From assembly GCA_029706075.1 (NCBI GenBank), contig JAINUG010000039.1, positions 390,001-454,000 of the forward strand: a stretch of 64,000 bases of DNA. Reading direction: 5' to 3'. Positions 1 through 11,895 of the stretch are shown here, piece after piece (position 1 is the first letter of the stretch; each line of letters starts with the position of its first letter). Under the pieces are notes generated by a model. That model worked only from the letters and a program-made list of their open reading frames with translations, searched no databases and was not told where the DNA came from. The translations under genes were made by a program, and so were the position numbers. Source of the DNA: Aldrovandia affinis (lineage: Eukaryota > Chordata > Actinopteri > Notacanthiformes > Halosauridae).

Positions 1-3000
1 GAGACAGGGTTATAGCCCAAAGCTCAAAATACCCATGTCCTTGGAACAAGGGACTGAAAGTACTCGTGTCCTTGGAACAAGAGGCTCATCTCACACTTCT
101 CCCCAGAGGGTGGCATCTGGGTCCGTAACAGACCCACTTGCACAATCTCTCTCAGTTTAAATTCCAGTTACCATATTTCAAGTGGGTGAGGTTTCTCTGC
201 AAAATTTCAATCTATTAACTTATTGATTTTTTTGCAATTTAAGTGGTAAATGAGCTAATTTTATTTTTTAATTTTTAATTTTATTCAGTAATATATATTT
301 TTTAGATTGGAACAAGATTGATATACAGTTATATTTATTAGTGAAAGGGAAAAAAACGAACCGCATTTGGCCTTATATGTTATCAAACCTTGCATTGTCT
401 TTCTGCCCAGATACACAGCACCAGGATCTCTAATAGGTTAGAATCTTTTTATCCATCGATTTGATTGGCTCACTCCCACACCAGTGAAGGGACTGCTCCA
501 TAGTTAAAAATACTCATGCTCATTTTACCTGTTATACTTTTGGCCTGGCAGCCATTAAATGTAAAACAAAACTGCACGATGCTGGCCTGTACAATTCCAC
601 CGCTAAACTGCCCGTGTCATAGAAGCAGGAATAGTGAAAAAACCCCAGAGAATAAGCTGATATTGGGTTCACAGTTGTTTGGAGCGCATGGGAGAGAGGC
701 CTCATTTCGGTCCCAAATAACCACACAGATGTTTCCCCCGGAGTGTGATGTTTTTTGATGAAAGGACCCAGTGCGGGATATAAACAGCATGATAATAAGC
801 AAAGCGAGGATGACCTACATCTAGCGCTTTTTAAGGGGAAAGCAAACACTGAATTTTCTCTGCCCTTTTATTTAAATATTGAACTGTGCTATGTGTTCCT
901 CTTCTCTCTCTTTTTTGTGTGTGAATAAAACAACAAAGTTTGTGCTGTTGCCTGCCTTGAGTTTTCCAATGTGCCACTGGAGTCTTTTGCGTCTTATATT
1001 GCAGACAGAATTCGACGATGGAAGGAATCCGAGCATCAAGAAATGCCTTTTCCCTCTGTTTAATTCAAAGAATAATATAAAGCATAGCTTCTCTGTGAAA
1101 GTCCCTCCCGTAGTCTCCTCACCGATGGTATTACGTTTGTGTGTTGCACCCGAACTCACCAGTAATCAAATCCACTGACGCATGCCTATTAACATTATTA
1201 ATCAACATTGATTTATTTCTTTATTTCTTTATTTCCTTTGCTCAATCCAGTGTATGCCGGTATCATCTTTTAAATTATGATTTTTCTTTTTCCCAAACGA
1301 TGAACATGAAACCATGAGCAGATCCACCACATGATGGCTTCGCTCTCAGATCCTGGGTGACAGATTGCTGCTCGCGGGGGTGGAATTAGGTCACACACAC
1401 ACAGAGCTGGTTTTGGAGCTAAAGCAGCACCCCCCCCCCCCCTCCCCCCCCCTCCTCCTCCTCCTCCTCCTCCTCGCTCCCCCACCCCCCGGTCTTCCTG
1501 CAGATGACTGAAGGTCTCACCGCGTGCCTTGTTTTTCCGCTCATTTGCTCGTTGTTGTGGGCATCGTGTGGGCGGGTGCCCACGCCATACATCTACTCCA
1601 TAGTGGGCAGTTTGGGCAGTGCAAAATATTACACTACTGGAAAATGGCTTGTGCTCTCAGATTAATTTATATGAATACAAATTTATTCATAGAAAAGCCA
1701 TACTGTGGTGTAGATTTTAAATTCGGTCTCGATTTTTTAAAATATTTTTTTATCCAGCAAATGACTGAAGTGACTGTTACCTGACTGGACACGTACAGCC
1801 GCTGCTAGCATACGGTCCTCAGGTGGAATCTAATCAGCTGCTATTTGCATCGCTGTGCTGAAACCAAAGCAATGTTCCCAGCTACATGGAGATATTTCCA
1901 AGGACAGCGCTCTTTCATTTGTCACTGCTCTTGTTATGATCTGTACGGTTGACTCAACCGGCCGAAGGAGTCTGTCCGAGCTCGCTCTAAAAACCGGCAC
2001 GCTGACTCACCGGCCAGAGAGAGAGGTGTTCTTAACGATTGACTGTAAAAAGCGAGCTGCGGAAAGTAACCTTGATGAGTCTGAGAGATGAAATCCTGCA
2101 CATATGCGGTGAGTGGGATGTGCCAGACCCGGGGCGGCGTTGCCCGGACGATGCGCTTGCCTCTTGGCTCTCACTCGGCGACGAGCGGTCATCTGATGGA
2201 TCTGCCGCGTGGTTTCCTGGCGTGATGTGATGTCACCACTGGGGATGTACGCTGGGCCGCTAACCGCATGCGTGAGGGTCAGGGAGGGGTTACGGCTGGG
2301 AGCGCAGCAGGGGGGGAGGGGTTACGGCTGGGAGCGCAGCAGGGGGGGGGGGGCTGATGCATGGGTTTCACAGCAGTCTGGAGCTCAGCCTGGTGCCTGC
2401 AGGAGACAGAGGTGCACGCTGTCACTCATGTGGTGCTCCGAAATGTGATTTGGGTCCCGGGACGGGATCGGGGGGGTGAGGCCTTCCGCCAGCAAGGACA
2501 AATTGGTCCCTTCACATTTCTGTCTGACAGGCAGTGGTGTTCTGTTTGCAGGGGGCAACATTAGTTTGGCCAGTGGCGTTTAACAGTATTGTGTGAAACA
2601 GTGTCGCTGTTAGCTGTAGGGGTAGGGAATGGGGGGGTAGTGCTGGGTGATTCTGTCATCTGCTGCTTTTCTTTCTGAGCAGGGCCTAGCTTAGCGATGA
2701 TTATCATTTGCCCTTTCAAAAAATATGTGTAAATTGGAATCCTCAAACCAGTTGGCCTTGGAAGGTTTGTACCATTTGAACAGAATACTCTTCTATTCCA
2801 GTGCCGTCATCTCCTATGGTTCACTTACCTGAATGCACCTCATTTTTTCACTGGAATGGGAGAGCTTTCTGCCCCTCAGATGATCACAAACAGACAGGAA
2901 AGAGAAGAATACCCGACAGGGAAACTCCAGTGTAATTGTGCTGTTGGCTGCTGCCAGTCCAAAATGAATCATCTTATGGAGAGTCCATCAGAACACCCAC

Positions 3001-3221
3001 TGCCTGGTTTCTTGAAGGCCTCCTCTAAATAAGAAAGCCGGCCGTGTGATTTTGGGCACCTGCGTCTCGGCTGGCCTGTCCCCCCTCCCTCGTCCCCCCC
3101 CCCCGGGGTCCCGCGAGCATTTGGGAACGTTCACACTTTGTGCTGGTGGAAAGGGGTGTGTCCTGTCTGACCGCCACGCCGCCGCGCTGCTGACCGACAC
3201 CCGTCTGGCCCTGTGACCCAG
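1..3221 (+). other. CDKL5: CDKL5 intron sequence (no exon recognised)
   Basis: This stretch lies upstream of the penultimate CDKL5 exon and should be intron. I found no open frame resembling the kinase domain or the large central CDKL5 exon, and no convincing acceptor-ORF-donor unit. It holds a C-rich/CCT run near 1431-1475, AT-rich sequence at 230-330 and a short G-rich tandem duplication. Small coding exons could be missed by eye. Confidence 0.6.
2282..2350. repeat. Two-copy G-rich tandem repeat (unit about 36 bp)
   Basis: The block GGTTACGGCTGGGAGCGCAG occurs twice in direct succession, each followed by a G run. It lies inside the presumed CDKL5 intron and has no coding role that I can see. 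Confidence 0.85.
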
Positions 3222-4525
3222 CAGGTTCCCAGCGACGGGCAGGACCACCTGGTCATACAGAAGGCCGTGCGCTCTTCCACGCACCAGAGCAGCAGCCGGC
3301 ACAGGAACCGCGACCGGGACAGGGACCGCGACCGGGATCGAGACCGGGAGCGGGAGAGGGAACGAGAGAGGGAACGAGAGAGAGAAAGAGATAGGGACAG
3401 GGACAACGAGTGGCCTCCAGAGAAGCTGGCCGAATCTCACGTTCCGGTAAGACACCTCTAGCGGAGGCATTGCATCCGACACGCGAGAGGCACGCATGAC
3501 GAGCCGACTGCAAAAAACACGAAATACATTCGCTGTTCCTCTACTGTATCTAATTTACATAGACGTACACAAGTATCACAGTATCACGAATACAGTGCCT
3601 AATATAATAATATAATATACACCATTTAGCAGACGCTTTTATCCACTTACAGTAGTGAATGCATACATTTTCAGTATATGTGGCCCCAGTGGGTATTGAA
3701 CCCACAACCTATCAGCTGTGAAACCAACTGAGCCACAGAGAACCACCATGTCGAAGTGTTTTGCTATAACCTGTCTGCTTTGAAGATCCAGGTGTACCTA
3801 ATCCTCAGTCTGACACCTGACAGAGATAAAGCCACAGTACCTGCATGCCAGCACACAGACACCTCGCATCACCCCCTGGCACACAATATGTGGTGGAATC
3901 GAGGCATGCACTGTGTTGGTTGGCTGTAGTATCTGTGCAGTGACTGTGTTTGTGATGAGTGTGTTTGTGATGAGTGTGTTTGTGATGAGTGTGTTTGTGA
4001 TGAGTGTTTGTGATGAGTGTGTTTGTGATGAGTGTGTTTGTGATGAGTGTGTTTGTGATGAGTGTGTTTGTGATGAGTGTGTTTGTGATGAGTGTGTTTG
4101 TGATTGAGTGTCGTGTATCAGGCCGGGGTGTCACAAGCTTGTGTCCCCCCCCCCCCCTTCAGAGTCAGCCCCTCAAGTCCCTGCGCAAGCTCCTGCACCT
4201 CTCCTCCTCCTCCGCCTCCAACCAGGCCCCATCCTCCGACCTGCGCTTCCAGCCCCTGCCCAACCCCCCCGCCAAAGGGGGGGCCTTCAGCGACGGACGG
4301 GGGCACCCGAGCAGCGGCCCCGCCCAGCCCAAGAGCCGGCAGGCTGCCTACCCCCTCCCCGGACAGATCGAGTCCAACTGGCACGTGTCGGCCCTCAACC
4401 GGGCCGAGGGGACGGGCTACCCCGAGCCGATACCCAGCAAAGGGGGCCAAAACGGGCCTGGGTTCAGCAGGTCCTCCCGGTCACGGATGCCAAACCTCAA
4501 CGACCTGAAAGAAACCGCTCTGTAG
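3222..4525 (+). CDS. CDKL5: CDKL5 (cyclin-dependent kinase-like 5), last two coding exons, 3' partial
   Basis: CDKL5 is a serine/threonine kinase of the CMGC group active in neurons. Only its C-terminal tail is here, so no catalytic residues are visible. Exon A is 3222-3446 (the acceptor could equally be 3 nt later), donor GTAAGA, phase 0. Exon B is 4163-4525, after a pyrimidine-rich acceptor, and ends in TAG. Exon A encodes QDHLVIQ, then THQSSSRH and a long Arg-Asp/Arg-Glu repeat ending NEWPPEKLAESHVP. Exon B encodes SLRKLLHLSSSSASNQ, a Pro/Ser-rich stretch, LPGQIESNWHVSALNR, and the terminus RSRMPNLNDLKETAL. The last string is the C-terminus of the vertebrate CDKL5 isoform of about 960 residues, as I remember it. 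The neighbouring antisense RS1 repeats the human CDKL5-RS1 arrangement and supports the call. Confidence 0.93.
3313..3410 (+). repeat. CDKL5: Purine-rich repeat coding for the CDKL5 Arg-Asp/Arg-Glu tract
   Basis: Degenerate CGGGAC / CGGGAG / CGAGAG hexamers encode alternating R-D and then R-E dipeptides, roughly 30 residues of mixed charge. The tract is in frame with the flanking CDKL5 sequence, so it is coding and not intronic. Confidence 0.85.
3610..3742 (-). mobile_element. tRNA-derived SINE, antisense copy
   Basis: Read on the minus strand, it begins with a tRNA-like head (GTGGCTCAGTTGG box A-like, GGGTTCAATACCC box B-like). It ends with the L2-type tail GGATAAAAGCGTCTGCTAAAT. It lies in the last CDKL5 intron. 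Confidence 0.75.
3946..4108. repeat. 15-bp minisatellite, about 11 copies
   Basis: The unit GTGTTTGTGATGAGT is repeated with almost no divergence. One unit is 13 bp and the last is interrupted by a one-base insertion. It sits in the last CDKL5 intron, about 55 bp before the acceptor of the terminal exon. The open frames across it are artefacts of its 3n length. Confidence 0.97.
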
Positions 4526-4798
4526 GAGAGTCCAGCCCTGCCCAAACCACCCACCACCTCCCCTCCCCCCACTCCCAGGTGCCTGCGCTCCTGACCTCTG
4601 ACCCCCCCTCCACAGCTCCTTCTGCTGGCTACTGAACTGTACGCCACAAACAAGTAAGGGGCGGGCGTGGGTGAAACGGCTTTACCCTCGGCCGAAGGGT
4701 AGTGCTCTGTATGTCTTAAGTTTTTTAAGCTTCCATATTTGATATAATTTGTAATATTATTTATGAAATTCTGATTACAAATGTTTTTTGTTTTGAAA

Positions 4799-4804
4799 AA
4801 TAAA
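4799..4804 (+). terminator. CDKL5: First poly(A) signal after CDKL5 stop
   Basis: Canonical AATAAA, 274 nt after the stop codon. It could give a short 3' UTR form. Confidence 0.5.
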
Positions 4805-6230
4805 TACATTACGGTTTAAAAAAAAGATACAGTATATGTACTATATATATGATGATTTAAAAAGCATAGTGTAAGTGCGAGAGCTATAGTTTATACACAA
4901 AGTAAATATATGAAAATTTCCTGCATAATAATGCTATATTTCATTATGAGTATTTAGTTGTTTGTATCTGAAGTATTTAGATTTTTCAGATTTAAGAGTA
5001 TTGTTGTGAGAATATTTGCCATTTTTGTTTGCTATTTTGTGTTGGATTTTACTTCCCCTCCTTATTTAATTTTTTATTCCAATCTGAACTTTTGACTGGA
5101 GGAGCAGAAACATGTTTCGGGTCCCTTACCCAGCCTGGCTGAAGACTCGCTTTGCTGGCTCAGTGTTGTGCAATGTTCCATGCGATTTTGGCACTTTTAC
5201 AACTTTTCCAGTTCCTTTAGGAATACTCACTCGACGGGTTTTCATTTCGTCAATTTTCAACCGCTGTTTGAACAGAGAAAAATGTTTTTTACATTTCAGT
5301 TTGGGCCACTTACCCCCCTCCCCCCGCCCCCAAGACCATCCAGCGAATCACAAGAATGTAGGAAGCCTTGGGCCTGGTCCGTGCTCCGCTCACAACCGTG
5401 TAACCACTCCCACAGTGCATTCTGGGAGTGGGTACATGGCTGCAGTGTGTCCATAGAGAGAGGAAATGCCTTTAACTTTTGTCCCTCTCAATTTCTCATT
5501 CGTGCACCAAGAGAAAACAAAATGTCTAGGCGTAATGGAATTCAGAATCAGTCAACAGTATTGGGAGAGCACTGCCTGGTAGTGTTTGTCCAGCCATGAC
5601 TTCTGCAAGGGGGAGTGGGAGGGGGGGGGGGGAAACATATGAGCTGCTCAATCTAGGGCTGCTTCGAGAGCCAGGAGAGAGAGGACATCTGAACATAGTG
5701 TTCAGGTCAGGGTCAGAATCTTCTGCTGTCCTCCTCTCTCCAGTCAGCCAGCCAAATCTCTCAGGAGCCAGGGATAAACAGAGGGGCCTGTCACCTCCTG
5801 GACAGGGCTAATGCTGAGCTTTGGGACCCACCGTACCCTGGGACCAACCCTACTCACCCCTCTCTGTGTTTGGGACTACACCTGGGCTGGCCTGCTGGCG
5901 AGCAGAGAGACCCGTGGTGCACCTCCAGGTTGCCAGAGGGCAGTGCACCAAACAGCAGTCACACTGGGAGAGTGTGAGTCCCTCTCTTCCCCGCTGCTAT
6001 TCAGAAACTCATCCGTGTTCAAGCCATGGCTAGAGAGAGAGAGAGAGCTGAGGAAGTCAAACTTAACCAGCACTGACTAGTCTCGGGTTTATCCTTTTAT
6101 TTTTTATTTTAACACTGATTAAAAGCACTTTTTAAAAAACAAAAAAAACAACTTCAGTGGTCAAATGTAATTACTCTTTATGAATAACATAAGAAATTAG
6201 GAATTACATTAAGTAGCTGTTATTTTGAAC

Positions 6231-6234
<4 letters not shown>

Positions 6235-6267
<33 letters not shown>
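6235..6267. repeat. (AT)n microsatellite
   Basis: About 16 uninterrupted AT dinucleotides. Confidence 0.95.
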
Positions 6268-6270
<3 letters not shown>

Positions 6271-6562
6271 GAGGATAATCATTATATGTAATAATTGCCA
6301 ATGAAAATACAAGCAATACAACATGAGCTCAAAACTATATCAGTGAATACATTTGCACCATCCTTTCAGCCGGTCCTCTGCGATATACAACCTTAAAGTG
6401 ATATTTTGATATACTAATGCGCATTGTAAATAGCTTTCACAGTATTTAAGATGTCGGTAGCAGATAATTAGCTATTAAATGACCCATCTAACTTTGGACA
6501 AAAACAATCACCTCTCTTATTCTAAGCAGTCTACTGCACCTTCCATGTAACAGAGAGACTCT

Positions 6563-6568
<6 letters not shown>

Positions 6569-6621
<53 letters not shown>

Positions 6622-6632
6622 TTCTCTCTCTC
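6569..6632. repeat. (CT)n microsatellite, interrupted
   Basis: CT dinucleotides with a few T or TT interruptions. The Arg-Glu open frame on the other strand is an artefact of the repeat. Confidence 0.95.
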
Positions 6633-9033
6633 CCCTCTCGGGTATGACTCTTCTCAGATATGTTTTGCACAGCAATGAGCCATCATTGGTTGGTCTGCGT
6701 AAGACGGCATTCCTTGAAGCCTGACATCGAGGTACTTAAGATAAATGTTAACTAGTCTAATTGTATTTTATGGACATGTAGAAACAAAACAAACAAAGGA
6801 AAAAAAATGAGAAAAAAACAAAACACTACAAAAAGGTAGCTCAGTTAAGTCTCATTCTCTGTTCTTAATAGTGCACTTTAAACAGGCTAAGTAGTCAGAA
6901 AAGAAACTATTTCTCTTCACTTTGTGTTCAGTGCTCATACGGTGTATAATGGATATTAGACACAGGATGTTTCCTTTCTGCCTTGGTGTCGCCATGATCG
7001 CAACCACAGACTTTAGTATTGTACTTGTGTTTTGTGTACTCCAGGTATGTTAACTAAAAAGTGAGTATGTATTCTGCAGTTTCTACTTTATATAAGTTAA
7101 TGTATTTTTTTCCTGGAAGGATTGTTATGTTCAGCAACACAGTGTATTATATTAATACCAATGTGTGACTATTTCTTTGGTAATATTTATATATAAAAAA
7201 ACTATAGACAACTGAGATGAAACAAGGTTAACAGTCTTTTGTGGTTGTAATCCAGACACAATCATGACAAACTCGTAGCATAGATTTTATTTAATTTTTC
7301 ATTTGTTTGTTTTTGTTTGATTTTTTTCTTTTCTTTTTTTTTTGTGTGGGAGCATTATCATTGATATGTTATCAGAAAAAAACTAAAAACGAAGGGACGG
7401 AAGAGAAATGTTGGCATTCGACACCACTGTTTACATCTGCTGCAGTCTAAGGTTCTCCCAATAAAACTAATGAACAGACTTGACTTTTTTTACAAATCAA
7501 AACATGGATGGACCCATCACCAACCTAGCCAAAAGCGAGGGGAAGTGCTTTTTAGATTTTGTGCATCAAGCAAGGAAAAGGTATCATTTTTCTTGACGTG
7601 TAATAACTAGAATACGGACCTTAAACACCTGTAAATGGAGACCAACCCTCAATGCAGGCCGGAACGCCAACATGTTTATGAATTTGACTGTCAGAGAAGG
7701 GGGGGATGATGATGACTAGTTTTAAACAAAGGGAATGAGAAATGAGTGTTCAGTGTTTGTCTGCCTGGCACGCCGCCCGACTCCCAAGCAATAACGCTAA
7801 AATCCGTCGTGTGACCTTCCCCGGTCGGATGGCGCTGTCCCAGCCGTTGCCTAGAGACGCGGTTTAGGGAGGTCAGAATGACATCACCGAGCGCTCTGTC
7901 ATCAGCAGAGCAGGGGAGACGGCTCTGTGCGTCGAGAGTAAATCATGTACACGGGTTGAAAGGAACCTCCGTTTCTGATAGCAGTCATTAGCATTCATTG
8001 CATCGCCCACTAATTTCAGAGCTGAGTCTGTTACTCCTCAGCGATCGACAACAGCGCAACGATTTGAGCTGCAGTGGAACCTGTAGCTGTTTGGTTTTGT
8101 GGAGATGGAGCCAGCTCCCCGCACTGTATACTTGCCTTTCTACTCTTGGGACCTGTGTTGATTTAGTGAATATCTGTGTGTGGTTTTAGTCTGGTACAAA
8201 ACCCTCACGTGTCCCTCTGCCTAAAAACCCACTACTCAGAATTGGAGTAAAACTCTTTTCCATTTAGATATTTTGGCCTTCTGTAAGCCATGGCCCATTC
8301 AGGCTACTGTACAAATCCCTTGCTTTTTTTGCTAAGCATTACAAATAAACAAACACAAAAAAACAGTTATTTGATCTAGTACAAACATGGTATTAAGCTG
8401 TGAAATTCTGTGAAAGACCCTCTGAGATTCTCACATTTGGGGGTAATGTTCCATTGCTGCTGTAAGATCCCCTTCCTTCTGGCCCCGTACCCTTCTGCAA
8501 GCTGGAGATGCGAGCGCTAGTTTGTGTTCCTGTGGTTTATTGAGCTGCTTGGCACTGAGCAGCCCTTCTACAGTTTAGAATAGGGTTTTTGATTGCCTTA
8601 ATCCTGTGTGCTGATAAGATGGAAGTGTAAAAGTATAGAGGCTTCAGTGCTGCAGTTGAGGGGAAATGTCTCCACTACTTAACTCACTGCCATACTAATG
8701 CACCTGGGTCTTAACATTGATACAGTGATGGGCCTTATCTCAGCTGAACTGCTTCTTACAAACACACACACACACAGCAAGACAACTGTTGCGATAAACC
8801 CGGATTGATTTAAGCAAAAGTTTGAACATATAATAAACTGGGTTGAACAAACTGAAGTGAAATCCTTAGGGTCAAGCTTGGTTTGAGTGAACTGCACAGA
8901 TGTTAACCACTACTCCTAAGATACTCCAAGCTAATGAGGACCTTACTTTCAGATAATCGCCCCCTCAACATATACTGCCAGATTAAACCAAGCCCAGTTA
9001 TTATAGGCTACTGTAGGTTACTGTAACATAGGG

Positions 9034-9589
9034 TTGTGGTTTCCAAACTCAGTCCTAGGTACTCATTGTGTTTGCTGGTTTTTGTTACAGTCAACTTGAT
9101 CAAGTAAGGTTGTTGAAAACTTGTGTTCACGTTCTGCCATAATTTTACCCTTAACATTTATGTTAAAACAATGCAGGTTTGGCTCATTGCTATTTTCTCT
9201 GCCATTGAACTCTTCATTTTCCACAAATGGTTTAGTTTCAGTGACCAGGTATCCACATATTCAGCAACTAGGACCCTGCTGATTTGACCTGCCAGGCTAT
9301 AAATGGAACCTCTTTCTAAAGGAATTGTTTATCACATTGCATAATACAGAAAATGAAAGCATTAGTTGGTCTGACTGATGAAAAGTTCCAGGATGTGAAT
9401 ATGCAATATATATTCTTTATGGCTTGCGTAGCTATTTCTGACAAAATATGGCCATAGGACGGTAAATCATCCTTCAAGAGTGTTTCAAAAGTGAAACGCT
9501 TCCAATGGGTCTAATTAAGAACAATTGTATGGTTGGAAGCAAAACCAGTTTCCACAGTAGGCCCCCAGGACCGAGTTTGGGAACCCCCG
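9034..9589. mobile_element. hAT-like non-autonomous element, 556 bp, with 8-bp target duplication
   Basis: The left end GGTTTCCAAACTCAGTCC and right end GGACCGAGTTTGGGAACC form imperfect terminal inverted repeats. The element is flanked on both sides by an exact direct repeat ACATAGGG (9026-9033 and 9590-9597). An 8-bp duplication is typical of hAT transposons. No transposase is visible. Confidence 0.75.
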
Positions 9590-10059
9590 ACATAGGGTGA
9601 CTGGAGGCGAGTCCTCCATGCTCCACACTCCTAGGAATCTCATATTCTCGTGTTCTTCTTCGGCCAGAGACAACCACTCTGACCTACTGCCATCTGCAGG
9701 TACCTGTAAGGCAGCCATTTTCTTTTTGACCAGGCCACCTTCACCGTCCAGGGCTACAAATGTGTGGCAAGGACCAGGTCGATCGTCCCGACTTTCAGGC
9801 GCCAGATTTCGCCAGAGCGAACGTTCCAAGCTGGGTTGTTTTTTTTGTTTTTTTTCTCCCCCGATACAGGTAGTCGTGTATGTATACTACATCTTCTATC
9901 TAATATCTAATCAAAAATACCTGTGAAATGGTATCTGAATAATAAGCTGTTTTTTGTATGTCATGTTTTTGTGCTTGATTTTTTTCACTGTTCTCTTGAA
10001 GAAAAAAAAAAAAAAAAAATGAAAAAAAGAAAGAAAAAAACGAATGCACAGACTCTAAC

Positions 10060-10065
10060 AATAAA
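10060..10065 (+). terminator. CDKL5: Distal candidate poly(A) signal for CDKL5
   Basis: AATAAA, the last one on the plus strand before the RS1 territory. It would give a 3' UTR of about 5.5 kb. Confidence 0.35.
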
Positions 10066-10100
10066 ATTTTGTCAAGTATGTCTCCAATGCCTGAATGCTA

Positions 10101-11715
<1,615 letters not shown>

Positions 11716-11895
11716 TGGGAGGAAAGCAGACGTCGTTCACGTAATCCGTGAGGGTCGTGGGTGGGAGGGACCTGACGTGGGATAGCGCGGGGCTCTACAG
11801 GGGCTGCGTCTTCCCCTTTGGCAAGTGTGTGGGTTCTGAGGAGAGTGGGGCGGGGCAGCGGGCGGGGCAATGGGCGGGGCAGTGGGCGGGGGGGC

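Larger units (their letters stand above)
4526..10100 (+). other. CDKL5: Presumed long 3' UTR and downstream sequence of CDKL5
   Basis: AT-rich, non-coding sequence follows the CDKL5 stop. Candidate AATAAA signals occur at 4799-4804 and at 10060-10065, with others near 7461 and 8344. The human transcript carries a 3' UTR of several kb, so a long UTR here is plausible. Where transcription really ends cannot be decided from sequence. No open frame in the stretch looks conserved. Confidence 0.5.

Noticed and set aside
3805-4134. Frames of repeated Thr-Asn-Thr-Leu-Ile or Phe-Val-Met-Ser-Val
   Set aside because: Translation of the 15-bp minisatellite in the last CDKL5 intron.
4104-4635. Long Pro-rich frames of 134 and 175 codons in the other two plus frames
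   Set aside because: Out-of-frame shadows of the GC-rich terminal CDKL5 exon, whose correct frame ends PNLNDLKETAL.
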